In this document: one piece after another, positions 43,036 through 56,156 of the stretch
How positions within the stretch are numbered: the stretch's first letter is position 1
Layout: the number at the start of each line of letters is the position of its first letter
From: Ceratotherium simum simum
Taxonomy: Eukaryota > Chordata > Mammalia > Perissodactyla > Rhinocerotidae
NCBI RefSeq assembly: GCF_000283155.1
Contig: NW_004454193.1
Span: 9,363,693-9,427,692 of the forward strand
Reading direction: 5' to 3'
Length of the DNA stretch: 64,000 nt
Notes under the pieces: generated by a model
Seen by the model: only the letters and a program-made list of their open reading frames with translations
What the model was told of the DNA's origin: nothing
The model's database searches: none
Made by a program: the position numbers and the translations under genes

Positions 43036-43355
43036 GATACCCACTTATAACCCAGTTGGTTGGAGAATGTGATCTGTGTACTACATATTCTTCAAAATCT
43101 CTGAGACTTGGTTTGTGGCCTAGTATATGACAAGAAATTTTTTAACTGTTCCATGTTTGCTTGAGGAAAATATGTACTATCCATACTCATCAATTAGCGT
43201 TAAGCTTGTTGATTGTTCTTTTCAAACATTCTGTATCATTCCTGACTTTTTTTTTATCTGCTTGACCTATCAATAATTAATAAAGGTACCTCCTATTGTA
43301 ATGGTGACTTTATCAATTTATCCCTATAGTTATAGCAATTTTTGCTTTATATATA
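43036..43355 (-). mobile_element. L1M ORF2 fragment, host of the young L1
   Basis: TGAGACTTGGTTTGTGGCC, CATGTTTGCTTGAGGAAAATATG and TATCAATAATTAATAAAGGTACC continue the L1M that was interrupted at 41332. Confidence 0.7.
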
Positions 43356-43606
43356 GATGTTTTTTTGGGGGGTGAGGAAGATTAGCCCTGAGCTAACATC
43401 TGTTGCCAATCCCCCTCGTTTTGCTGAGCAAGATAGGCCCTGGGCTAACATCCGTGCCCATCTTCCTCTACTTTATATGTGGGACGCCTGCCACAGCATC
43501 GCTTGATAAGTGGTATGTAGGTCCATGCCTGGGATCCAAACCTGTGAACCCCGGGCTGCCAAAGTGGAGTGCACGAACTTAACCACTATGCCACCAGGCC
43601 AGCCCC
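43353..43606 (-). mobile_element. ERE SINE, minus strand, with 10-bp duplication
   Basis: GGTGAGGAAGATTAGCCCTG, GTGGGACGCCTGCCACAGC, head complement CCACCAGGCCAGCCCC. TGCTTTATAT is exact at 43343-43352 and 43607-43616. Confidence 0.94.
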
Positions 43607-43616
43607 TGCTTTATAT

Positions 43617-45660
43617 GTTTTGAGGCTATTTTATTAAATATACAAATTTAGAATTGTCATATATTCCTGATGAATTGAACTACAGTTGAGTGACATTATT
43701 CTCTATAGCTGTGTTCTGTAAAGTTGCAGTAAACACTGAATTGATGAATACTGAACCATTGCTCCTAGGGGAAATACAAGGTTAGGTTCCTGAGAGCCTC
43801 TGGTTATAACATTTTCATCAGCCGATCAATATGTAATCTTGTTTTATGTGTGTCTCTGTCTAAAGGCACCTCATTTAACATATATTGTTGATTCATGAAC
43901 ACTGAACTCATGGCCAGCAGCACTACAGCTCTTGCCTGATGAAGCTTATCTGATTCATGTATTTTCTCCACAAGGCACATCACAGCCTTCTTGCACACAG
44001 AAACCCTAGACACCACTTCAGTGCTATGCTTGGGGCTGTTTTAAACAGCAAAATCACCAACAAAAAGCACAAAAAAATGCAAAAAAACATGGCACTAAAT
44101 AGACGGCAAAAAGGACACTTGTGACTATAAATATAACTATGCCTGCTTTTTATCTCTTGATACTTCTTTTCCATGCCTTTACTTTTTTACTTTCAAACTT
44201 TCTGTATCCTTTTGCTTCAGATATTTCTCTTATAAAGAGTACATAGCTGGATTTTTAAAAAAGAATCCAATCTGACAGTCTCTGTCTTTTTAATTGGCAT
44301 GTATACTCCTTTCATATTTATTGGGATTATTTATATATTTGGAATTGTTTTACCGTATCCCTGTTTTTTAAAAAAATTGTTTGTTCTCCTTTTTCTGTGT
44401 TTTTCCCCCTTTCTTTCTTGGCTTTTTTTGTTTTTGTTTTGTTTTGCCTATTCCACATTTTCTTGCTACTAGTTTGGAATTTTTATATCCTATGTCTATT
44501 CTCGTAGAGGGTGCCACTGAAATCTTACCATGCACATTTAACTTAATCACCTCTAACTTTAATTTCTCTCTTAACTCCCATGGTAATACCACAACCTCAT
44601 GATGCTTTAACTCTAATCTCTCCCTTATGATTTACATGATATTCTCATTCCATATTTTGGCTCTTTGTTTAACCCCTGTACATTATGCTTTATTATTATT
44701 TTATTCAGACAGTGATTGTTTGGAGTTAAATAATATTTACTATATTATTTGCTCACTATTCCTTTTTATATCTTAGACCTTGTGTCTACATCTTATGTCT
44801 CTTCCCTGAAGAACATCCTTAAGAAGTTTCTTTAGTACAGGTTTCTTGATGGCAAATGTTCTCAGTTTTTGGTAGTCTGTAATTGTCGCTTTTTGCACCC
44901 CTTTTCTTAAAAAGTAATTTTGGTGGTACACAGTTCTAGGTTGAGAGTTATTCTCTCTCAAGTCTCTAAAGATGTTCTTTCCCTGTCTTCTGGATTCCAT
45001 TGTTTTGAGAAGTCTTCCCTCAACCTGATTGTTATTTCTTTATAAATGATCTATCCTTTCTCTCTGGCCCTTTTTAAGACCTTTTTGTTTTTGGTGTACT
45101 ATGATTTCACTAAGGCGAGTTGAAGCATGAATTTCTTTTTATTTATTCTGTTTAGGATATGTCTTCTGGCTTTGTGTATTTATTTTTTTTATAGATTCTG
45201 GAACTATCTCAGCCATTATCTTTTCAAATATTGACTCTTCTTCAGGATCTCTATTCTTTACTTTGGAGACTTCAAAAAGACATATGATAGACTTTCTCAT
45301 TCTATCCTTCATATTTCTTATTATCACTCTCATATTTTTATCTTCTTGTCACTCTGTGCTGCATTCTGGGTGATTGCTGTGTATATAACTTCCAGTTTAC
45401 TAATTCTCTCTTCATCTTTGTCTGATTTTCTGTTCAACCATCCTCTGGAAATTTTTTTTTTTAATTCAATAATGAAATATTTTTATTTCTAGAAGATCCA
45501 CTTCTTAGAGTCTCTCTGTTAGTTTCTGATTGTATCTTGTTGGTCCTCATCTTTGTCACTGCATCCTTTATTTCTTCAACCATTTCATATATATCTGTTC
45601 TATATTTGGTACCTGACAGTTGCAAGATCTGCTATTTGAAGGGTAGGGGAACTCTAAATA
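43617..45660 (-). mobile_element. L1M/HAL1 fragments, antisense
   Basis: 43617-44150 is poorly defined. 44780-45660 carries CAGGTTTCTTGATGGCAAATG, GGTGGTACACAGTTCTAGG and CTGGAACTATCTCAGCCATTATC, the same class as the HAL1/L1M at 14 kb. Confidence 0.55.
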
Positions 45661-48600
45661 TGTTTTTTGTTTTATCCACTAACTCTTACGCAAAGTGGCT
45701 TGCCTTCTAATGTGCCTTTACAATGGCTGTGAGTTAGTTTCTTGTTCTTAATCTATAGATATCCTCTGGGTCTAAACTGGATAAACTTTCTTCCTGAGAG
45801 TTTGCTTCTGCCTCTGGTCACCAGAGGGCAGCACTACAGGGACTGTGTCTTGGCTTCCCACCCTCTCCACTGGGTAAGTATTTTAACAGCTGTGCTGCTG
45901 AGAGCACCTGCCCTGAGGCAACCCTTCCTCTCCCAGCTGTTGACAGCTCTGGCCTCAGCTCACTTTTCTTGGAATCTTCTCCTAAAGTTTGTGAGAGCAA
46001 AGATAACTCAAAGGGCGTGTCTTCTGCACTATTTTGCCTTGGGAAGGCTTTTCAGACCACCTAGTCTGCTCAAAGAGCCGGAAGGGACAGAGCTTTACAA
46101 CAGACCACACATTAGGAGCTGGACCAACGATTCCCAGTGGAGGAAAATGTAATTTCCAAGTCATCGTTGTTGTACTTCCTATTTCACGTTTGGATTTTTG
46201 TTGTTGTTGTTGCTGTTGTTTGGTTTTATTCACCTAGATTTTTGGCTGCTTCCTCAAACTCATCACACTCTCAGATTCACTTATCCCAGTATAAGTATAA
46301 GTGAATCACCCTTGAGTCCTAGCCACTCGTTTTCTGAGTTACAGTATTTATGCTTCCATTTTTCATCACTATTTTTATACTTCACGGAACCTCTTTTAGC
46401 CATCCCCTCGTTTTTGTGAATTAGCACTATAACACCACACAGGCCTGATATTCCCACAGGCCCAGGGGTGGACCTGTGACCCTAGCCAGGCCCATCAGAT
46501 CCTCCCATCCCTGGAATTTGAATCTTGAGCCAAAGGTCAGAAAGCCCAAAACAGCTGGACCCACCGAACCAAGCCCACAGCAGGTCCTGCTGGCCCTGCT
46601 ACCACATTGAGGGTCCCTCCCTGCCCTGTGCTCCCTGGACTAGCTCTTCTGGGAACTAGCTCAGATCCCACCAGCCAATTTCTCTTCCGGGTAAGAGTCA
46701 GAGGCAGTTTCTGTTCCTTTTGACCAAAGAAGACTTGACTGAGCCACTGGCGTAGAGCTCAGAGTATCTTTTATGCCTAAGAATTTTTATTACATGTCTG
46801 GCAAATGACTATTGCCTAATAATGTCTCTTCAGCATTAAGAACAACAGCAGTCACTGAAAAGCAGTGGTATTTTCCCACTGAATTCCATAACTGGATGAC
46901 ACACATTATGCAACAGCTTCACTTACACACAAACTCAAACCTTTTTAAAATTTTAATCCCTTTTATTTTCATTAATTCTTCATCACTCATCTCCCACAGA
47001 TGCTGGTCGTCGTTGTTACTACGGTTTATTCTGTAATGAAATCTTAAATCTCATTCTTCTGATGCAGACACACTTTAGTTACATATTAAACAGAAAGGAA
47101 CACTCTTCACTTCCACAAAGAAATACACCCTCACATTTTTCATGAAACACGCAAGCTTGTCCATTGATCTTCCATTTCCTAATTTTTGAGAGAGACTTGG
47201 GTACAAAAACTATTTCACATTCCTCTTAACATGACTATGAGAAGACAACAAAACAAGTGTGCTAATAAAACACCACTGGTACTTGTCAGCGTTGTAGTGG
47301 AGATAAATCAGGAGCAGTGGGAAGTGGGGGCACTGGGGAGCAGGAACCCTATTTACAGGGAGCACCCACCGCCAGATTCCACCAGCGACCACCAGCTTGC
47401 AGTCTGTGTGAGAAAGGAAATCTTGCCCACTACTCAGAAGGACAGAAAAGTCCAAGGCAAGCATGAGTCTGTGTGCACACAGGCTTTAAAGATTTGTAGA
47501 GCAGATGGAAACTAGGGGTTTGGACTTAATCTTCGCATGTTGGACCTGGAGACCTCCCAGACCAGGTTACGGTCTCTGATGCAGCTTTGCATCTCCAAGA
47601 GCAGAGCAGTGACCCCAGGTGGCAGATGTGTAGTGGCCCAGGTCCCATACAACCAGTGCCTCAGCAACCACTGAGGACTGGGAGGATGAAAACCAAATGT
47701 TCCAGGATGAACAGCTCTTCTCTCATCGCTTAGGACTGGAGGTGGCAGTAAAATACACATGCACACGTATACACGTGTGCACACGCACGTGCAGGCATAC
47801 ACGCATGCATACACATGCAGATGCACAGATATGGAGACACACATGCGCACCCATGTGGACACATGCACATGGGCATATACACATTCAGGCCACACATCTG
47901 CAGGAGCACAGATACAGAGACACGCTACCACATATACACAGACCCAGAAGAGCCCCCCAGTCCTAATCCTCCCCTCTTCCACCACCACCATGTACACGGC
48001 CCCTTCATCGTTCAGAGGTGACTGGCTGCCACTCTGCAGATTTGGCCCATTTGGGAATTAAATTTGGATCCCATAGTAATAAATAAAATTGGAATCATTT
48101 CCAACAATAAAAAAAATCCAAAGATTTCCCATGAAAATATGGATTTCTGACTTCTCTCAAAAAAAAGGAAAACCCAACCCAGAATATTGGGTAATATTGG
48201 GCCCACATTCCAGCACAGCAGCTCGGAGCTCAGGGGTGGCTGCCCGTTGCATACCAGCTGTGCTCTCAGACTGCCACAGGCCCCACCATTCCCTATTATC
48301 TTACACCAGCTTGCCTCATTATGGGGGGCCTGTGCGCAGAGCTTTGGGGTAAAGGGGAACAGGAAGAGAAGAAGATAGGGGCAGAGGCTGGAAGCAGGAA
48401 AGGAATAGAAGAGAAGAAAAGAAGAGTAAGGTAGAATGGAAACCTCAGTCTTACGGGAGGGTAGGAATTGACTTAGGAAGAGTGGCTTCATCTGCCTCAG
48501 GCATCGATGAGATCATAATCACCATCTATTGGACAGCAGAGCAGTCTGCGTTTACATATATTATTTTAATTCTGGCAATGCTCCTGCTGAGTGGGTTCTA

Positions 48601-48829
48601 TTATCTCCATTTTATAAATGATGAAACACACTCAAGAGATAAGTAACTTGAGCCAAGACTTTAATCGCAACCCGTCTGATCCTCAAGCCTTCCCACCACC
48701 TTTTTAAATTTAAAAAATATTTAAAATGAAATCACAAAGGGTAATATAACAAGCACTCATGAGCAAAAGTTAATCTTTTTCATATTTGTTTCCTTTTTAA
48801 AAAGAAATTCACATACAATCAACAGAGTG
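45661..48829. other. Intergenic, largely unassigned
   Basis: A (TTG)n run is at 46195-46220. 46440-46745 is a GC-richer block (GTGGACCTGTGACCCTAGCCAGGCC...) that looks like an old repeat I cannot name. 47745-47945 is a degenerate CA/TG tract. 48540-48690 is an antisense MIR (TTATCTCCATTTTATAAATG...GCCAAGACTTTAATCG). Frames of 136 and 161 codons are without homology. Confidence 0.45.
47745..47945. repeat. Degenerate alternating CA/TG minisatellite-like tract
   Basis: ACACATGCACACGTATACACG, GCACACGCACGTGCAGGC, CGCATGCATACACATGC and similar units alternate purine and pyrimidine for about 200 bp. It gives cysteine-rich pseudo-frames on both strands. Potential Z-DNA former. Confidence 0.8.
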
Positions 48830-48898
48830 AAAAGGCAACCTACAGAATGGGAGAAATGTTAGCAAATCATATATCTGATATGGGGTTAATATATAACC

Positions 48899-48944
<46 letters not shown>

Positions 48945-49855
48945 AATTCCTACAACTCAACAATAAAAAAATCAAGTAACCCAATTAAAAAATGGGCAAA
49001 GGACTACATAGACATTTCTCCAAAGGTGACATACAAGTGGCCAACAAACATATAAAAGATGTTCAATATCACTAATCATTGGGGAAATGCAAATCAAAAC
49101 CACAATGAGATACCACCTCGTACCCATTAGGATGGCCACTATCAAAAAAACAGAAAATAACAAGTGTTGGCAAGGATGTGGAAAAATTGTTACCTTTGTG
49201 GACTGTTGGTGGGAATGTAAAATGATGCAGCTGCTATAGATAACAGTATGGATACGCCTCAAAAAATTAAAAATAGAACTACCATATGATCCAGCAATCC
49301 CATTTCTGGGTATATATCTGAAAGAATTGAAAGCCAGGTCTTGAAGAGACCCATGCACATCCATATTCACAGCGGCACTATTCACGATAACCACGAGGTA
49401 GAAGCAACCCAGACGTCCACTGATGGAGTAATGGATAAAGAACATATGGTACATATATACAATGGGAAAATTTTCAGCCCTCAAAAGGAAGGAAATCCTG
49501 TCACATACTACAACGTGGATAAACCTTGCATACATTATGTTAAATGAAATAAACCAGTCACAAAAAGATAATCACTGTATGATTCCACTCACAAGAGGTA
49601 CCTAGAGTAATCACAATCATAGAGGCAGAAAGCCTCATGGAGGTTGCCAGGAGCTGGGTGGGGGGTGGGGTGGTATGGAGAGTTATGGTTCAGTGGGTGC
49701 AGAGTTTCAATTTTATAAGATGAAAAAGTTCTGGAGATCTGTTGCACAACAGTGTGAATACACTTAATACTACTGAACTGTTCCCTTAGAAATGGTTAAG
49801 ATGGTACATTTTGTTAGCTGTTTCTTAGCACAATAGGAAAAAAAGAAAGAAAGAA
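48830..49855 (+). mobile_element. L1M 3' end with internal (AT)n
   Basis: CCTACAGAATGGGAGAAATG, ATCTGATATGGGGTTAATAT, then (AT) about 22 units at 48898-48941, then ATTCCTACAACTCAACAATA, AAATGGGCAAAGGACTACATAG, AACCACAATGAGATACCACC and the 3' UTR GGGGGTGGGGTGGTATGGAG. ORF2 is broken by the AT expansion. Confidence 0.88.
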
Positions 49856-52800
49856 TTAACATCACAGATGCAGGTGAAGTCCTGATGTGGCCCAGCTGGG
49901 CAGTCTCTCCCCCGCCCCCGACTTAGGTCACCACTACCAGGACCTCTGGGGTTTTTCATACTTTTACTACAAATTATATGTATCCATAAACAATACACAG
50001 CATTTTGTGTGTTTTTCAAATAGTCTCACTCCACATCCAACATTCTGCTGCTCGCTCTTTCACTCAGCATGATTTTAAGATCTAGTCCACTCATATTAAT
50101 TGCTGTCAAGTATTCTATCCTATAAATATGCCTCAATTTATTTATTCATTCTTCTGCTGATGGACATTTGAATTGTTTCCAATTGTTAAAATATTAAAAA
50201 TCATCCTGCATAAAAGGTTTTTGTACAGGTCTCCATATGCAAACGTAAAGGATTTTCTTTGTGTTCTGTAGAATTAGCCTGTCACACTAAAGAAACCTCA
50301 TTGCTTGACTGTGCCGAGTGAATGCTACAATTAGTTATCCTGGGAGGAACTTTTCCTGGACATAAAATAAATCAACTTGTCATTCTATTTCTCAATGTCA
50401 ATGACCAAAGCCCTGAAGGAAATGGAAAATGTGACCTACACACAGTTTGTTGGGGCTCTGGGATCCCCCACAGCAAGAATCTGATCTAGCAGCAAACCCA
50501 CATGTCTTGCCTCTGCCTTGTCCTGCTCTCTGGGGACCAGCCATTGCCCAGTTCTGCCCGAGACCCTCTTGCTGCCCGGGAGGTTTGGAGTCTCCACGAG
50601 TGTGAGGCATCGGGCATCCACCCACAGGCTGGCGCTTTACAAAGACCAAAAACTGCCCTTTTTCCAAGGATCCCTTGCAAATTGCCTTGGTGGCTTTGAG
50701 GTCTGCTTTTCCCAATAAAGATGGCCATGCCGAAGGCTAACGATGCCTTTAAGAACAAATTCTGCAAGGACAGGACTCTTCAGCCCGTACATAGAAGGAG
50801 GGGCAACTCAATGCCTGGACCTCCAAAATGCCTTGGCCGTCTATCATTGAAGAAGAAAAGCAACGCTGCAAAACAGGCTGGAGACGGCGAGCTCATTTCC
50901 TGTTTTGGTTTTTTTAAGTACATTATAAAAAGACAGACACAGAAAATGTCTGAGAGACCACATCCACACCCCTGAGGAGCAGACTGAGAATGTAAGGGTG
51001 GTGGGGAGGAGAGAGGGATCTTTTGCTCTGAGCTTCATTTAATTGTGTTCATAAATCTGCAAGGAACATTTGCCGACAGCAGGCTGCAGTCCTTCCAGCT
51101 CTTCTCTGGAGCTCAAAGGAGCAGAGTTAATTTTTAAAACATTCTAAGTAATTATTAACAAAAATTATTGTACTTCACAAAACTCATCATGTCTTTAACA
51201 TTGGCCAATAAGCACTTACTGAATAAGACTGAGAATAAGATCTTTTTTTTTGGAACAAAGTGTGATTTGTCTAAATTGCCTACTAACTAATTAAGGAAGG
51301 ACTCCAAGTGTCCCTCACTATAAAGTAAAAAAACATAAGACATTGGTGACCCATCTGTCAGACCGGCTGTTAAGATGTTCTGCCTCATTACAGAAACAGG
51401 CATCCTGGATTCGTCCTTATCACCTTACTGAGACACACAGGAGGGACAGGAAATCGTCAACTCAACAACCTCACCTGGCAGTTGCGGGACGGGAAGAAGG
51501 TAAGAAGAGTGTCGTAAGTGTGGCCCAAGTCCTCAGCTGGCACTTGACGTCACCCCAATGCAGGCTTTTCTCCTTGCAGCCCCTCGCCTGCCCCTCTCTC
51601 TCTGCCCTACCCGCTCCACTACATCCCGTGGGGCCTGCCCCCTCACTGGTTCCCTGCCTCTTCCAGTCCATCCTCTACCCTGCTGCCAATCATCTTACTC
51701 CGGGCAGCTCTGTCTCATCTCCCCTCCCTGCCCGCAGGCAAGAAGCCCCAGCACTGCAGCAGGTCACAAACTCCTGTGCCGTCAGGCTCCTGCCAGCCCC
51801 CAGCCTCATCCCATCCCTCCCCACCTCACGCACCTGCCTCACCAACTCTCACCATGTCAGCTGTGCCCAGTCATGGCCCCATCTACCCTCCCCCTGGAGG
51901 GTCCCCCTACCCTACTCCCACCCCGTCCCTGACTCGGGTGAATTCTGTATTTTTTTTCTTTAATACATAGTCCTTAAGACTCAAATTCCACCTTCACCAC
52001 TTAAAACATCTATTAATAATCAATATGTGAGACATGTTGTTATATTATTAGCTCATTTAATTCTCACAACAAACCTGAGCATTAGGTACTATTATTATTG
52101 CCATCTTACAGATGAGGAACCAGGCTCAGAAAGCTTAAGACCAAGGCTCTGAACCCAGGTCTCTGTCACTCCAAGTCCTGGGCTCTTGTCCGCTGAGCCA
52201 CATGAGAATCGTCTGTGGACATGTGTGTCCTCTGCATGGAAACGTGAGATTCCTGAAGGGAGAGACTGTGTGTCTCATTTGCCTTTATGTTCTAAGGTCG
52301 AGCACAGAGCCTGGCACTCAAGCACGAGGAAGGGAGGGAGGAAAGGAAGGAAGGAAGGGGAGGAGTCTTTTGGGGGGGGTTAGTTAGGGGGAGTTGGGCC
52401 CTGGCATCTCTGAGCATCACTTTTTCTTTCATCCAACAAATGTTTACCGAGCAGCTGCTCTGTGCTGGACACAGCTCTAGATGCACGAACCAAATCAAGT
52501 CCCTGCCCGCTGAGCACACCTTGTGGTAGTGAAGTCAGAAAAAGAAAACCACGTAGGGATGAGCCACGATGTCCACGATAAGTGCCAGGAAGGAAACATG
52601 AAGCAGGCGTGGGACCGGGTGTGTGTGCCCCTCTGGATGGGCAGTCAGGGACGGAGGCTGCTGTGTGGAGAGGAGACTGCAGTGCTGCCGTGGTGGCAGC
52701 AGGGATTCCAACTCAGAAGCTGCTGCAGCAACCCGAGGGAGATGGCGAAGGCTCAGGCCAGAGGGAAAGTGGGTTTTAGCGAGAAAGGGTCGGATTCGAG

Positions 52801-52889
52801 ATATATCTTGAAAGTAACACAGTAAAAGGGACCTAAAAACGAAGTTGGCTGGGTTCTTCACCATCACACACTCCTAGGGGGAAAAAAGT
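49856..52889. other. Intergenic, sparse repeats
   Basis: 51540-51800 is L2 (TCCAGTCCATCCTCTACCC, CTGCTGCCAATCATCTTAC). 52045-52200 is an antisense MIR. 52325-52365 is a (GGAA)n run. 52425-52520 is an L2/L3-type piece (GCTGCTCTGTGCTGGACACAG). 50060-50290 is L1-like (CTGATGGACATTTGAATTGTTTCC). The 206-codon frame at 51343-51963 is L2-derived. Confidence 0.5.
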
Positions 52890-54080
52890 TTTTTTTCCAC
52901 TTAGTAATGTCTTTGGTGAAGCCATTACAATGATTAATTTTATTAAATCTTGACCTTTGAGTACATGCTTTTTAAAATATTCTGCATGATGAGCTGGAAG
53001 TAAGCACGGAACATTTCTTCTGCAAACCTAAGCACAATGGTTATCTCGAGGAAAAGCACTTCATGATTGAGTTACCAGCCAAACTAGCCCCTTCACTTAT
53101 TACGGAACATCATTTTTACTTGAAAGAATGACTTACAAACTGTGGTTGTTCAGACTTGAGTATTTGGCAGACATTTTCTTGAAAATAAGTGAAGGGAGCC
53201 TGTCACTTCCAGGAAAACAGCTGAAATATTTGTGGGCAATGATAAAATTTGAGCTTTCAAGCGAAAATTAGCAATTGGAAAACTTGTACGGACCACTGTG
53301 AGCTTGACAGCTTCCCAATTCTTAAATACTTTACTGATGAGATTGGTGGTGATATTAACAATCATGATTTTTAAATTTTTATATAATGAAAACATTTGGA
53401 AAATCTGCCTAACTCAGAAAGCCAATATTTTCCAAATGACCCAAAACATGATGTTACAAAATCATGCATGGGTAAAAGATCCATTCAAAGGCAATCCATT
53501 TATATTAAAATGGATTTTAATATAACAAAATACAAAACACTCATTGCTACAGTTTCAGATTCTACACTGCAACTAACCTTTAAGGAAAAACTATCCATTG
53601 TCAAGTTTTGGTATAGTTTCAAAGAAGGATGCCTCCAATTATCTCAAAAGGCCATTAAAATATCCCACCGTTTCCAACTACCTACCTATCTGTGGGAGGC
53701 CAAATTGTCTTCATTCACTTCAACAAAAATAACATTGCCACAGCTTGAACACAGAAGCAGATATGAGAATTCAGCTGTCTTCTATCAAGCCAGATATTTA
53801 AAGAGACTTACAAAAATGTACAATAATGCCACTCTTCTCCCAAATGTTTCTGTTCTGGAAAATATAGTTATTTTTCACAAAAATGTGTTATATCAACACG
53901 TAATTGGTTTATTTTTTTAAAGAATGAACATTTAAATAAGTTTCAAATTTTCTGTTTTAATTTCTAATAGTAGTTTAATTTTGGTAGGTAGACTCTACAT
54001 AAACAAAGCTCTTCAGAGTCCTCAATAATTTTTATAGAGTCAAGGGGTTCTGAGACCAATAAGTTTGAGAACCACTGGTT
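52890..54080 (+). mobile_element. hAT-Charlie DNA transposon with transposase C-terminal remnant
   Basis: The right end AAGTTTGAGAACCACTGG (54062-54079) is the inverse of the CAGTGGTTCTCAAACTT terminus. A 174-codon open frame at 53396-53920 keeps the shape of the hAT C-terminal dimerisation region: EKLSIVKFWYSFKE, then LSQKAIKI, FQLPTYLWEAKLSSFTSTK and RYENSAVF. In intact relatives this ends with CEAGFS-like and SIKTKYR-like motifs; here the Cys and several others are changed. Upstream frames are broken. The catalytic core is not present as an open frame, so it is a fossil. It shares its 3' tail with the element at 30985-31315. Confidence 0.82.
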
Positions 54081-54109
54081 TACAACGATAATAATTTGTG
54101 TTTAGATCT

Positions 54110-54790
54110 TTTACCTGAATGCCCCACTAGGATACTCACCTCAGGGCCTTTGCACTTGCTCCCTTTGACTACCTCAGTCATCATATCCAGTATTGGTGAT
54201 AAAGGGGTGTTCTCTTCTCTGACATGAGCAAGTGTCATTTTCTCTAAACTGAATACTGTCCCAATCACCTCTACACAGAAAATCTGGAGTGCCGTTGTTC
54301 AGGTCTTGGTTTAATTTTATTTATTTATTTTTCCCCCAAAGCCCCAATAGATAGTTGTACGTCATAGCTACACATCCTTCTAGTTGCTGTATGTGGGATG
54401 TGGCCTCAGCATGGCTGGAAAAGCGGTGCGTCGGTGCGCGCCCGGGATCTGAACCCAGGCCGCCAGCAGCGGAGCACGCGCACTTAAGCACTAAGCCACG
54501 GGGCCGGTCCATCAGGTCTTAGCTTAAATGTCACTTCCTCGGGGAGACTTTGCCAGAACCTCCTCTCCCCCTACTCCACCCCATAGAACAGAAATAGGCT
54601 CTCATAGCACCTGTGTCCTTCCCTCACAGCACCTGACACCAGAGGGATGGCAGAGTCACTTCTGAAAGTATTTGTTTCGTTTCAGCCTTCCCATTCAAAG
54701 TAGCTCCATGAGGCTGTTTCCTTGTCTCTTTTGTTCACTGCTGGTCCCTCCATTTCTAGGACATCTGTTCATTGAATGAACGGATGAAGA
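54110..54790 (+). mobile_element. L2 LINE split by an ERE
   Basis: CTCACCTCAGGGCCTTTGCAC on the left and AGCTTAAATGTCACTTCCTC, GGGAGACTTTGCCAGAACC and CCATTTCTAGGACATCTG on the right of 54314-54511. Confidence 0.75.
54314..54511 (-). mobile_element. ERE1-type SINE, minus strand
   Basis: CAAAGCCCCAATAGATAGTTG, CATCCTTCTAGTTGCTGTATG, GGATCTGAACCCAGGC and head complement CCACGGGGCCGGTCC. Duplication TCAGGTCTTGGTTTA (54299-54313) versus TCAGGTCTTAGCTTA (54512-54526), 13 of 15. Confidence 0.94.
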
Positions 54791-56140
54791 CGTGTGTCCA
54801 TCTGCGCGTGGACCAGCTGAAGCTATGGGCTGTGGGCTCTGCAGCTGTGCATATGGGCCTGCAGCGTGGAGCATGGCTGATACTTTGCATGATTTGTAAG
54901 GATACTTTTTAAAAAAATAAAACCACAGCAAACTTCATTATAGAATTTATTTCCTGGAACATTTATAAAACAAGATATTGCTGTGTTGAGGGAGACAAAC
55001 AGGAAGAAGTGGGGTGCACCTTGGATCATCACAATCCCCCCGCCTCCTCCTTCCTCTGTTCCTGACCGGTGATCCCACTGAAGGAGAGAGTGGAAGGGCC
55101 AAGAGAAGGAACTAGGCCACCTTCTTCCTGGATCTCTTCTCACTCCTTCCTCTCCAGGGAGAAGGCAGGGTGCAAATCACGATTTTTGTCTTACGTGGAT
55201 TGGGAAAATGTGCAAGTCAGAGAGGCCCAGCATGGATTCAGTGGCAGACCCAGAAAACCAGTTTTAATGATGAGGAAAGAAGGAAATGATGGTCAAAATA
55301 TGAATTCATTAGGGCATATTCCCTAGGGGCCTCTTTCAGCAGTAAAGATAATTAAGCTTCAGTTTTAAAGGTTGGTTTAAACTAGCTCATGAGACAAACG
55401 GCAACGGTGACATCATCTTGGCCGTCTGTATCTATGGCAACCGAATGTCTGAGTTGTGATTAAATGTAAAACTAGAAGTACTGCCTTAGTCCCAGCACCT
55501 GGCCCAAATAAACATGCGAGAGAGGAGGCGAACTTGACACATCCTGCTGGGATGTTCCGGCCACTTACTGGGAAAACAAGCGACAGAACTTGCTGTTAAA
55601 ACTGCCTGCTAATGAAGCCAGGTCAGCGACCCCCCCTCCTCTAGGAAGAGGAAGATCGACCCCCACATCAATTGCTTTTCAGTCATGTATTGGTCTTAAG
55701 CAGGAGAGTAAAGCTAGCATAAGAAGGCAATTACTCGGGCATTGAATTATCCTTTTAAAAAAACAACTGTTTTCTCCTAATCATAAAAATAATGATTAAA
55801 AAATAAACCAATATATATTCATTGTAGGAAATTTCTAAAAGTCAGACAAATATCAAGAAAAGAAAAGGTACCTAGAATCTCAGTTGGGGTATTTCTTTCC
55901 CATCTTTTTTCTGTGTATGTATTTATTTCAAAAAATTAGAATTAATATGTTATGATCTTTTTTCCATATCATTATTCATCAAAATATTTTAAATATGTTA
56001 GTATTTTAACAATAGCATAAAATTCTGTTGTATAAACCTACTATAAATTATTTTAATACTTTACCTCATCTATTCCTAATTGTAAGATTAATTAAAGTGT
56101 AATTTCTACCCTGTACATTTTTATAGCCTCTGAGCCTGTC
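54791..56140. other. Intergenic, mostly unassigned
   Basis: 55740-56110 is an A/T-rich ancient repeat of L1ME-like appearance. The rest (54800-55740) is unique-looking with no gene evidence. Confidence 0.45.
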
Positions 56141-56156
56141 CTGCATAGGCAGTCTT

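Noticed and set aside
47512..47997. 161-codon cysteine-rich minus frame resembling a toxin-like or keratin-associated peptide
   Set aside because: The Cys/Val/Tyr repeats come directly from the degenerate CA/TG tract; a low-complexity artefact.
48972..49535. 187-codon minus-strand frame
   Set aside because: Antisense to a plus-strand L1M 3' region.
51343..51963. 206-codon plus frame, Pro/Ser/Leu-rich
   Set aside because: Pyrimidine-rich, with L2 motifs; no homology, and overlapping frames are open as well.
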